From Scatophagus argus (Eukaryota > Chordata > Actinopteri > Scatophagidae): a stretch of 64,000 nt of DNA. The DNA lies in NCBI RefSeq assembly GCF_020382885.2, contig NC_058501.1, positions 12,497,501 to 12,561,500 of the forward strand, written 5' to 3'. Shown here one piece after another: positions 35,735 through 45,563 of the stretch. The position numbers and the translations under genes were made by a program. The notes under the pieces are model-generated. The model saw only the letters and a list, made by a program, of their open reading frames with translations. It ran no database searches and was not told the DNA's origin. Position 1 is the stretch's first letter, and every line of letters begins with the position of its first letter.

Positions 35735-35966
35735 ATCACTGACTGAACACACACATGCAGTGAAACACACAGGAGCGAACACACATGCAGTGAAACACAC
35801 AGGAGCATTAAGCATTTCAGGCCCCTGGGGGGAGTAAGTGCCTTGCTCAAGGGCACATTGGCCTGCTAATGGGGGGTGATTAATCACCATGCCCATTTTT
35901 CGGGGGAATCGAACTGGCAACCCTCCGGTCACAAGCCGCTTCTCCAACCTCTAGGCCACGGCTACC
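35735..35966 (-). mobile_element. tRNA-derived SINE
   Basis: On the minus strand the head reads GTAGCCGTGGCCTAGAGG, then CGGCTTGTGACCGGAGGG, with a B box in GTTCGATTCCC (about 35903-35917). The core has GCCCTTGAGCAAGGCACTTA. It contains a direct duplication of a CACACATGCAGTGAAACACA segment at 35752-35805. Same family head as 24521-24843. Confidence 0.78.
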
Positions 35967-37430
35967 TTCCAGAGTTGAGTGCACTGGGCCAGTAAGACAA
36001 AGGTGCAATTAGGATGTGCTAATGTAACTAATCCTAACAGACAGAAAGTGGCAGTGGTTGAGCAAGTACTCGGATCATTTTCTAACTAATAATACTAATA
36101 CCCAACAAATTACAAATAGAAGTCATGCATTACATAGTACTTAACTACAGGTATGTAAGTAGAATCAGGAAAATGTACATGAAGTATTAAAAGTACTCAA
36201 TGCAGAAAATATCCTGCCACTGTAATACTATTATCTGTGCATTAAGCAGGATTTTACTGTTGTAGTTGATTGAGGTGCAGCTAATTTTGAATCATTATGC
36301 ACAGGACTGCAAATAATGATGATTATCTTCTCCATTAATCAATTAATTGTTTGGATTGCAAAAATTCTGAAAAAGGTGATAAATGCCATTACAATTACCC
36401 AGAGCCCAAAGTGACACATTCATGCTTGTTTTGTCCAACCAAGAGTATGAATCAAAATTATTAAGAATACATTAAAATAATGGATAGGAAAAGAAACAAA
36501 TCCTAACATTTGTGAAGATGCAAGTTTAAAGCCTGCTGAAAACATTCTGGCAAGTTACTTAAATTTACCAGTCATACATAGCTAGACCAAAAAATAAATA
36601 GCATTTCATGTCTATTTTAACAACAGTTTGCAGCAGTTTATGTTTGAAATTTACCTCTGATGTCTCTAATTAGTTATGAGGAAAAGCTGTCCAAAGTATA
36701 CTCAATCCTGCTATAACAGATCCACTTCTGACTGGATCTGTTACAGCAAACATATTACAAAACACAATAGGAAATTACACAAAATATTTATGGTTTCCCA
36801 ACAAAGAAACAGCTTTGATGCACATTATATTTTCTTAATTCAGATCTTTTAAGCTATCAGACACTGAAACACTTTATCAAACAAACACTTTCACAAATCA
36901 AAATAACTAGCATTTGATGACTGTTTTAAGAAGAGCATATCAAAAATCAAGATATTCACAAAGCTGCAGCCTGCAGATACAAATCCCCCAGTTGTTATGT
37001 AGATACATTCAGCTCACAAAGCTTTGTCAGGATTATCCATGAACATTATTTTCAAAAAAAACAAAAACAAACAAACAGATGTATACTGCCAGAGGGCCAC
37101 TGAACCCTTCTCTAATACCTATCTGTCGTAGCTAGGCAGCTCGTCAACATTAGCCTACCTTGAAAGCTAATGTTAAATTGACATTAATTCTGTTTCCAAG
37201 AACCTTCGCACTGTTGAAGGCTTTTTGAAAGCGATATAAACACAGAGATAAACTAAGAGCAACCCACTAACCGTTTTAACTTATTGTAAAGCTATGGGTT
37301 AGTTTGGTCAACGTTAACGTTAGCTGCTGCCAGCTAGAGTTAGTTAGCATAGGGAGAAAAGCACTAATATATAAACAGACATTTACGGGTCAGTCAGTTA
37401 GATCGACCAGTCATTTTTAACACAACTTAC

Positions 37431-37550
37431 CACATAATCTGGTATATCTCAGAAAACAGCATATTTAATATGCAGCGTGCCGTTAGAACCGCTCTATAGC
37501 GTTGTCTATTACCTAAACGCTACAGACTCCTAGACTGGGGTTGGCTTTCC
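37431..37550 (-). other. Candidate first exon (non-coding) of the 11-finger gene
   Basis: A strong donor on the minus strand, TTATGTG|GTAAGTTG, ends the exon at 37431. The 5' limit is set only by the promoter-like elements beyond 37550. No long open frame. Confidence 0.45.
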
Positions 37551-37620
37551 TGTAGGCGGGGCTTACACGTCACGATAATGACATCATGACGCCGTGACAT
37601 AGGTTTTTGACGTTGTTCCT
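37551..37620 (-). promoter_or_regulatory. Promoter with GC box and clustered CRE-like sites
   Basis: A GC box GGCGGGGC lies at 37555-37562. Within the next 55 bases are a TGACGT (minus strand, 37567-37572), TGACATCATGACG (37579-37591), GTGACAT and TTGACGTT (37607-37614). It lies directly upstream of the candidate first exon. CREB/ATF-type regulation is an inference from these motifs. Confidence 0.5.
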
Positions 37621-39349
37621 ACGTAGTAAAAAATCTCCTGGGACAATGTTATATGCACTTTTACTAACCAGTTTACCAATCAGGTGTAACTAGTAGCACA
37701 GTCTAATCTAACACTGAATTCTAATTAAACAGCTGTCTTGAACGGTAGACATTTTCGACAGACATGGACGAACCGTTCCCCCAATTACATTTCAAGCTAA
37801 TTTTAAAGAATTCGAATGTAAGTTGTTTAGTTTAAATAATACACTGTCACTTTTTCAGTCATATTGTTTGACATAATCTTGCGAGCTTATAAAATGATGC
37901 GTAGGGGAAAATTTCCCATTAGTTTATATTTACATCTAAACGTTTTCATCAATAAAATATAGAAATTCATCATAAATTATTAGATTTATATGCAATGATG
38001 TAAAAACTAATGACAGTCCTACGAAAACTATTTGCCCGTAAACACAAACTATCGAGGAGTTTCACACGGCCAGACTGTATACTTAAATATGTGAAACAGT
38101 TCCCTCTGCTGGTCCAAGGATATTACAAAGAAAGCCTATGTTAATACAAAGCACATCCAATGCAGTGAGAAGCAGTGAGGGTGACAATGTATACATATAT
38201 CTGTATATGTATATATATCATCATGATCCTAATGATCATCATCATTAAGTGTCACCAGCCCATATTTTTTTTATTGCTCTTGAAGCCAGATGGTGGGCAC
38301 TAAGGGGAAGGTGCTGTCCAAGCTTTCTTGTCCACAATTGCTGCATACTAAACCATGATAGATGAATGCTCCTTTGTAACTCTATCCATCATCCTCAGTG
38401 ATATTCTCGCTCCCAAGAAGTCAGGAAGCATGTGGCCAATACTGGATCTGTGCAATTTTTGAACAATTCACCCTTCTGTATTCTGGTAATGAACATCTTA
38501 ATTGCATCCAGTGCAATAACACTGATAGACTCTTATTTCCACATCCCTATATTGCTTTTCCAGTCAAAATACAAAATTTTCTTCGGCCTAGCCACTTAAA
38601 CTTTAGCTGTTCTCTGGTTCTGTGCATGTTTTTCTGTCTGTGGAGACAGTGTCAAATCTTCTGAGTAAGACACAAGATTAAACGTTTTTACATACATGAA
38701 CAAATCTCTGATTCACACTATGCTATGTATGCAAATTTGTCAGATAAATGCATAGCAGTATGTCACCTGTTTGCCCATGTAGTCTGAGGTGAGTTGTCCA
38801 GCAAGACTTCAGGCCATTTCGCCATCTTTTCAACTAACAGGGCGTGGGATATCTCTGCTTTTCCCTCCTTCAGACAAGGATGAAATGAATGTCCCCTCTG
38901 TTTGCTCACCTGTAACATTAATAGCCCAGCATATTTTAGGGAAATTTTTGTCTGATACAATCCTTAAGCCAGAGGTGTTCCTCTAACAACCCAGCAGATA
39001 GCTCACTGGTTTTTAGATTCCCTAATATAATAGAATTAGCCACATGGTTGCAGAGAATTGCACAAGCCTAAGACTTGCACCGCTAGATAAAAATAGGCTG
39101 TTCATATCAACATCCTGTATTGCACTATTAATCAGATTTAGAATTTAGAACATTAGAAATTTAGAAGTGTGCAATCTTTAATTTAGAACAGGATTTTCTC
39201 CTCTGTTAGTACTTTGTTATCAGTCAAACAAATGATATAAATACACAACAAAACATCTACTTTCTCAATTGAAGAATGACAGAGAATTAAAAAATATGTT
39301 TCATACAGAAAATTGAATTGTAAAATTTTGCAGATGAATTTTACAGAAC
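37621..39349. other. Intergenic sequence, nothing recognised
   Basis: Includes a TA-rich microsatellite near 38190-38220. No gene supported. Confidence 0.4.
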
Positions 39350-39904
39350 TATTTTTTTTACTACTTTTTTTTTTGTCCAAACTATTTTCACAAACAAAAT
39401 TAACAAATTTATGACAAAAGTTACCCAACTGACTTTAACAGAAGAAGAGGAAGTAAAAGCTACTAATAATAACTGACATTGGAACAAGAAGCCCACTCAA
39501 AATATGGAGAATGGAAAGTTACAACTGAGTAATGACATGCCCACATTTTTTATGAAAATATATTTATTCACACTGCAACATGTTACAACCAAGCAGCAGC
39601 AGCATTGGTCAATAACCTCCGGTTGCGAAACACTTTTCATAAAACACCAGGCACATTTTCTGCCTTTGCATATCCATCTCCTGCAAGTATAGAAGATTTT
39701 TGAAGTGAGACTGAGTCGTTTTCTGACATATTGTCTCAATCGTTTTGTATGTGCCTCCTCGTCAGCATCCTCTTCTGCGTACACCCATCACAGACACCTG
39801 TCATGCGATTGCGGTCAGCGTTTACTGATAAGTTAAGCAAGAAGTCTGAGCAAACACACAAAGTTTCCACTAACGGCATCACTTCACTTATCAAACACAT
39901 CAAA
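39350..39904. repeat. Remnant 'unit 0' of the receptor array (no receptor)
   Basis: 39390-39480 is a diverged match to the 3'-flank block of the array (GTCCAAACTATTTTCACAAA versus GTCCAAGCTGTTTCACAAAT at 40315, and AAGCTACTAATAATAACTGA versus AAGCTACTGATAATAACTGA at about 40400). It is followed directly by an R block (39570-39904) near-identical to those at 45160 and 52550. The receptor and promoter that lie between these parts in units 1-3 are absent. Confidence 0.6.
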
Positions 39905-42036
39905 TAACATACAGTTCATACACGTTTTATTTTGTTTTTGACCTTACGGAAGAGGAGCTTACACATCACATTCTTTAACAAAGTAATTTTAAGCATTAAA
40001 AAGAGGACTGTTTAACTATTTTTGGAGCTATTTAGCAACTGCATCTGCTTTTGCAAGTTTGCCTTTACTGAAGCGTTCACACAATCCTTTCACAGCCCAA
40101 CATGACTGCTCTCTGTTGTTTCACCAGTCTAGTTTTAGTCCACAAATCTCAACTGAAGATCATGTCAGCAAATTAAAACTGATAATGATAGTTTACTTAC
40201 CTCATTAAAATGATTGTGTGGAGACACAGACAGACCCACATATTTCCATGTACGTTTTCTTCATGTAGTGTGTGATGAAAATGTGAAACAAAGTTGTCAT
40301 AAATTGATATTAATGTCCAAGCTGTTTCACAAATAAAATCCACAGATACATCATAAATATTATCCAAATAATTTTATTACAATAAAGACATAATGTTAAA
40401 GCTACTGATAATAACTGACTTTTGCACAAAAAACGCCTCCTTATAACATTTACACATAACAAATGACTGATGTTTTACCCACTTCCTGAGTTGACAGAAA
40501 TACACTTAAAAGGTCTGGAATGTGCTGAATGATTTGTAGCCATTAATAGCGCAAACAGACTTGTAGTACTGTTTGAATCATTAAAGGCTGCAGATCAGTG
40601 TGTGCTCCAGTGGTTTGTTTTACTTCCCCTCTGAAGTGTGATGTCTTTGATGTGAAAAGCAGAGTTGGGATTTCTGGCACAACTTCATCTACTTCCAGGG
40701 TTCAGGGTGAAGAGAAACATCTGACAAGGTCAAAAACTCAGGCAACACTTAAGCATAAAAAACAACTTAATCATGAGGCCAATGTGTTTCAACTTGAGAT
40801 CTTCTTCAGGGTCATCACAACACACATTTAAATGACATTGAACACCCTCAGCTGAGAAGCTCCTGACATGGAAAACAGCTTTCTCTACTGGCCAAAGTCT
40901 GTAATAAAGAAAACAATTTACAGTAGAATAGTATGTGTTCATCTTGTGACTTGTTAGTAACAAATTGTTATCAGGGATTAAATTCAGTAAGTTGTGTGGC
41001 CTATCTGATATGTAGATACACATATCTACAGATATACCAGATAAAGTGGAAAAACAGTCAATAACATTTTAACATTGGAACTAATAATCACCATAACAGT
41101 CATCATCATTATCAGCAATTATTTACTCTCAGTAGAGTTGGCCATGAAGACTGACCACCACCAACAACATCAACAACAATAACAACAACAAGGAATTAAA
41201 TTGTCATTTACATTGTTTACATTAGAATAAAAACCTGAGTTCCAGAGTTCGTGTTCATGTTACGTCACCTATAGTACACAGAATAAATGTGTATCTGAAG
41301 TGTTTCAGTTGGATTAGGCCATCGACAGAAAATTAATCCAGAGAAAGATTGATTAGTGATTGATCTTGACTGGTTCTAGTTTTGAAAATGTGAATATGAA
41401 GATATCACCTTGGAAAGGACAATTTTCACTTTCTTTATAGGCTGTATAATTAATAATTATGATAATGAGAAAATGGCCGATCAGTTGATATGAAAACAAA
41501 TTTTAATGTCAGCTCTGAAATAAACAGAAAAACAGGGAGAAAAATCATGCATTGAATTCTCAGATCAATGCACAACATGTATTTACTTCCTGTTATCACT
41601 AACCCCTCCCCCACAGTTTCCAACCCAGCACAGTTGTCTATTCTATGGCAAGAAAGGTGAGTGCTTTTTGTCAAACTACACTTATTAATGTGTTAGATGA
41701 TGTCCTGGTCTTTATAATTAATTCATTTAATACAGTTGAATGATTACAACTAAGAAACAACTGGAACTTTGTTCAGTTTCTTTATATTCTTTGCTGCCAC
41801 ATACAGAGAGGCAAAATCAAAATCTGGAGTGTATGTGAAGAAATCACAAAGTCACATTTATCAACCAAATCTTATGTTGCACAAATTCAACCATAAACTG
41901 ATGTAACAGCCTGATGAGCAGTTTCTTTTGTCAAAATAGGTGGTATGTTGCATCAGTCAAAGAGCAACCGGTACTATTTGGATCTCATGTAGCCACTTGC
42001 TCTGTATAATTAATTTAAAAGATTAAAGTGATATAT

Positions 42037-42278
42037 TTTGTCATTGGAGGGAACTCACTCCAACGAAATTTGTTCTCTGCATTTAACCCACCCAAGTGAC
42101 GTGCACACACACACAGCAAACCCGGGGCAGTGGGCGACCGCGTGCAGCGCCCGGGGAGCAGTGGGGGTTAGGTACCTTGCTCAAGGGTACCTCAGCCATG
42201 GACACCGGGACGGGGAATCGAACCAGGGATCCACCGGTTACGGGTCCGACACCCTAACCGCTGATCTACGACTGCCCA
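42037..42278 (-). mobile_element. tRNA-derived SINE present only in unit 1
   Basis: The minus-strand head reads GGGCAGTCGTAGATCAGCGG, then TTAGGGTGTCGGACCCGTAA, with a B box GGTTCGATTCCCC. The core has CCCTTGAGCAAGGTACCTAA and the 3' part GGTGGGTTAAATGCAGAGAA. AATTAAT occurs at both sides and may be the target duplication. The equivalent site in unit 2 (about 49566) is empty. Confidence 0.85.
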
Positions 42279-42536
42279 ATTAATGTAATCAATTACATTC
42301 TAGGCATCACAGCACATTGTAAAATAGCACAGAACATGTGACATGTGGCACATGTTCTGTGATTTCAGTGGTCTGGTCTGTGCAGGTAATATCTAGAGTC
42401 AGACAGCAAGAAGGAATTTTTTCTTACTCAAATTTGAAGGTCTAAGGATAGAGGTTGTATTGTGGTTTGTGATTTTGGGATACAGAAATAAAACTGACTT
42501 CACTTGATTTGACTTGACACAAAATATTACCATCAA

Positions 42537-42542
42537 TTTATT
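42537..42542 (-). terminator. Candidate poly(A) signal, receptor copy 1
   Basis: AATAAA on the minus strand about 230 bases past the stop codon. Conserved at 49829-49834 in unit 2. Confidence 0.35.
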
Positions 42543-42768
42543 ATTTTAAATAATGTAGGCATATAAGTTGGTATTCTTTGATAGCAGAATCAGTTGGTCA
42601 AACACAGAGTAAAATTCATGCAAATTAAAGGTTTCAGTGATTCAAAATAGAATCATTTTTACAGCTTAGCTTGGGGGTTCTTGCATGAAGGCAAAGAAAA
42701 CAAAAAGAAAAAAATGATTTTGATACATACATTTACATTTGTGCCAGAATTATTTCATATGTACATTT

Positions 42769-43884
42769 TCAACTCATACTGTGGACGCTCTTAAACTTTA
42801 TTATCAAGAACTTGCTTGTCTTTGCCCTGACTGATGTCCGTTGACTTTGTATCAGAGTGAGAGCAAGGTCGTCGTGGAAGACAGTCTCCAGTACGTTCAG
42901 GATGGATTTGCGGACTTTATCTTTAAAATCTTGGCCCATGAAGACATACAGCAGTGGGTTCAGGCAACTGTTGATAAAGGCCAGGCTGGTAGTTATAGCG
43001 ATCCCAATGACGATGGCATAATGAAAAACTCGACTTTGATTAGTGCCTGTGTGAGCTGCCAACTCAATTAGAGCCATGATGTGATATGGAGCCCAGCACA
43101 GGAAAAATGTGATGATAACAGCAGCAATGATCTTAAAGGGACGACTGGACTGGCTGGCCAGGGTGCGGTTTCTCCTGAGACGATGGATTATTACAGCATA
43201 ACAGGAGACAATGACAGTGAAGGGGACAACAAATCCCAGCAGGAAGCGGGTGATGGTAATGGCCTGCTGACGAAACTGTCGCAGCTGATTCACTGAAGGT
43301 GTTTCATAATCATCAGACAACGCAAAGTTGTTGAAACAAAGGGTTTGGTCTTCACTAATTTCTTCAGTGTCCCTGAAGACGAAGTATGGAATGCTGAGGA
43401 TCAGAGCCAGTACCCAAACACCCAGGCTTACCCAGGATGCCTTGCGTACATTTCTGTGATTCTGGGCCCAGACGGGCCACACCACGGACACACATCTGTC
43501 CACACTGATCACCACCAGAAAGTAGACGCTGGCAAACAGGTTCAGAGAGTTTAATGTGCTGTTCAGTTTGCACATGAACTCGCCGAAAGGCCAGTGAAAA
43601 GTCAAAGCCAGGTATGTCACATTCAGGGGCATGAATGCAGTGAAGAGGAAGTCGGCCACAGCAAGGTTGAGGAACCAAATGGTGTTAACTGTTTTCTTCA
43701 TCTTGAACCCGGTCACCCAGATAACCACTCCATTCCCAAGCACACCAAGAACAAAGTCCAGGGTGTAAACAACGATAGACATGATGCGGAAAGACCTTTC
43801 CAGCTCAGCATATTCATCATACACAGGGTCATCTGCTCCACCCACATGTGTCTTAATGATGTTATGGAAAAAGATATTTTTCAT
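42769..43884 (-). CDS. cmklr1-like: CMKLR1-like chemoattractant GPCR, copy 1 (371 aa, altered tail)
   Basis: A seven-transmembrane rhodopsin-class receptor. TM1 has GVLGNGVVIWVTGF, TM2 NLAVADFLFTAF, and TM3 ends with DRCVSVVWPVWAQNHR, close to the chemerin receptor signature (DRC followed by PVW-x-QNHRSVR). TM6 has FFLCWAPYH and TM7 NSCLNPLLYVFMGQDF. The TM3 Cys (FMCKLNS) and ECL2 Cys (TLCFNN) for the conserved disulfide are present. The start is the ATG 13 bases after a CTTTGCAG acceptor; an open frame extends 11 codons further, but from a TTG inside the intron. Compared with copy 2 the tail is frameshifted after VFHDDL by a net 4-base loss near 42865. Both N-terminal N-glycosylation sequons are lost, and a TM7 Pro is Ala. 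Predicted leukocyte surface receptor of chemerin-like or related ligands; ligand unknown. Possibly under relaxed constraint. Confidence 0.9.
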   Translation of the reverse strand: MKNIFFHNIIKTHVGGADDPVYDEYAELERSFRIMSIVVYTLDFVLGVLGNGVVIWVTGFKMKKTVNTIWFLNLAVADFLFTAFMPLNVTYLALTFHWPFGEFMCKLNSTLNSLNLFASVYFLVVISVDRCVSVVWPVWAQNHRNVRKASWVSLGVWVLALILSIPYFVFRDTEEISEDQTLCFNNFALSDDYETPSVNQLRQFRQQAITITRFLLGFVVPFTVIVSCYAVIIHRLRRNRTLASQSSRPFKIIAAVIITFFLCWAPYHIMALIELAAHTGTNQSRVFHYAIVIGIAITTSLAFINSCLNPLLYVFMGQDFKDKVRKSILNVLETVFHDDLALTLIQSQRTSVRAKTSKFLIIKFKSVHSMS

Positions 43885-43897
43885 CGTTGCCTGAGAA

Positions 43898-44881
43898 CTG
43901 CAAAGACAATATGACAACCAATGTGAATTGTTTTCTCCTTCTTTCGATTTTACCTATATGTATGTATATATTCACTGCATGTACATCCATACACTCACAC
44001 ACACACCAAAAGGCCTGGAAGACCACGGAAGACAAGTAAAATGGATGGATGCAAAATAGCTTGTCAGACATGGTGGAGGCCGTGTTATGGCATGGGCGCA
44101 TGTATGGCTGTCAATGGAACCAGGTCACTGGTGTTTATTAATGACCTGACTGCTTAGCTTAGGGCGATACTGTCTGCTCAGATTGTGCCAAATGATGAAA
44201 ACTGACAGGATGCCCCTTCATACAGCAAAAGCAACCCAAGACTTTCTCAAGATAAAGAAACGGGATATTCTTCACTGGCTATATATGTGTGTGTCACACA
44301 CACACACACACATACACATGCACATATATGCACTGTTTACAGCTCATTCTCAATTACTTCTTAGTAAAATCTTGATAAAAGACAGAGGAAGCCACTGTTG
44401 TGGTAATTCAGCAAATATGTGGCTGCTGTGCTGTGAAACCATAGACAGTGCTTGTATAGGCCTAATATTGTACTGAACTGAGCTTAACAGGCAGAGCACT
44501 GAAGATAATCAGAATCGCAGCTACATACGCAGGTACATAGATTAATGACGTATCTTTAAAATGATTTGAACAAAATGTTTAGGCGAAACACTTTCCATCA
44601 AATTACAGCCACACATGAGAGGGAAACAGTGCGATGAGGAAAAGTGATCAGTTTGACTGTAGCCTAATTGTGTTTTTAAAATCACTATTCATTATCACTC
44701 ATCATTCACAGAAAATCAGCAAGTGATCTAAAGCGTTTTAGCTTTAGCTAATTTTAGTCTTTTTATTTTCATTGTTCAAACCCAGGGATATTTGACACCA
44801 TATCTATTTTTAACATGCATGTTTGATTAATATCGCGTAAAAATACCAAATTATGAGAATAACAAAGGTAATGTATCCTAC
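43898..44881 (-). other. 5' intron of receptor copy 1
   Basis: Donor GAG|GTAGGATAC (GT at 44881-44880) and acceptor TTGTCTTTGCAG ending at 43898. It holds a CA-rich microsatellite at about 44295-44325. Confidence 0.6.
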
Positions 44882-44965
44882 CTCAGTCAAAGTTTTGCAG
44901 GTAGCTGAAAATGAAACCGTAGGAGAAATAATCAAAGTGATCAAACTGAGCTTATATATACATGT
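44882..44965 (-). promoter_or_regulatory. TATA promoter and non-coding exon 1, receptor copy 1
   Basis: TATATATAAG lies on the minus strand at 44951-44960. Exon 1 would begin about 25-30 bases downstream and end at 44882 before GTAGGA. The same arrangement is in units 2 and 3. The ~50-nt exon has no long open frame. Confidence 0.6.
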
Positions 44966-45159
44966 GCTTAGTAACGACCGCCCACTGTGAGGAGGAGCCG
45001 ATCACGACTAAATAAATAATAATATTAATTATTATAAATATATCAACATAACACATAGTCTATGTATAGTTTTCTGTTTTATATTCTCTGGAGGAGCACT
45101 TAGACCTAAAACTTTGTCAGTATTACTGGATCACCATCATGTCGGTTCCATATTTTAAT

Positions 45160-45563
45160 GTCTCTTCTCTTCACACCGCAAGATGTTACAACCAAGCAGC
45201 AGCAGCAGCAGCAGCATTGATCAATAACCTCCGGTTGCGAAACACTTTTCATAAAACGCCAGGCAACTTCCTGCTTGTCACTGTCCACTTGAATCTGCAC
45301 ACATTTTCTGCCTTTGCATATCCATCTCCTGCAAGTATAGAAGATTTTTGAAGTGACACTGAGTCGTTTTCTGACATATTATCTCAGTCAGAAATTGTTT
45401 TGTATGTGCCTCCTCGTCAGCATCCTCTTCTGCGTACACCCATCACAGACACCTGCCATGCGATTGCGGTCAACGTTTACTGATAAGCTAAGCAGGAAGT
45501 CTGAGCAAACACACAAAGTTTCCACTAACGGCATCACTTCACTTATCAAACACATCAAATAAC
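45160..45563. repeat. R block 1, with (GCA)7
   Basis: Near-identical to 39570-39904 and 52550-52966 and related to 58440-58720. The trinucleotide GCA is repeated 7 times here, against 4 in the leftmost block and 8 in block 2. The last four bases (TAAC) are the left copy of the LTR target duplication. Confidence 0.85.

Larger units (their letters stand above)
34012..37430 (-). other. Probable 5' intron of the 11-finger gene
   Basis: It lies between the candidate 49-nt exon and the donor at 37430. It contains a dispersed repeat piece at 34840-34950, a retroposon tail and a SINE (listed separately), and otherwise AT-rich sequence with nothing recognised. Confidence 0.45.
39905..45563. repeat. 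Tandem duplication unit 1 (CMKLR1-like locus)
   Basis: Collinear with 47461-52966: 3'-flank block, receptor gene, intron, TATA promoter and R block. Most of the alignment is near-identical by eye. Unit-specific differences are a SINE at about 42037-42278, loss of about 90 bases near 44525 relative to unit 2, and a shorter R-block trinucleotide run. Confidence 0.92.

Noticed and set aside
40598..40831. 77-codon plus-strand open frame repeated at 48157 and 53637
   Set aside because: It is conserved only because the whole flank block is duplicated. There is no domain or splice context, and non-coding bases around it are equally conserved.
40730..41023. 97-codon minus-strand open frame repeated at 48289 and 53769
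   Set aside because: Same explanation as above: recent segmental duplication preserves any open frame, and no protein family is recognisable.
43554..43914. Plus-strand and alternate minus-strand open frames inside the receptor genes
   Set aside because: They are out-of-frame shadows of the seven-transmembrane coding sequence.
43885..43917. N-terminal extension of receptor copy 1 by 11 codons (MSYCLCSSQAT)
   Set aside because: It would start at TTG and lies across a conserved intron acceptor; copies 2 and 3 start just after the acceptor.
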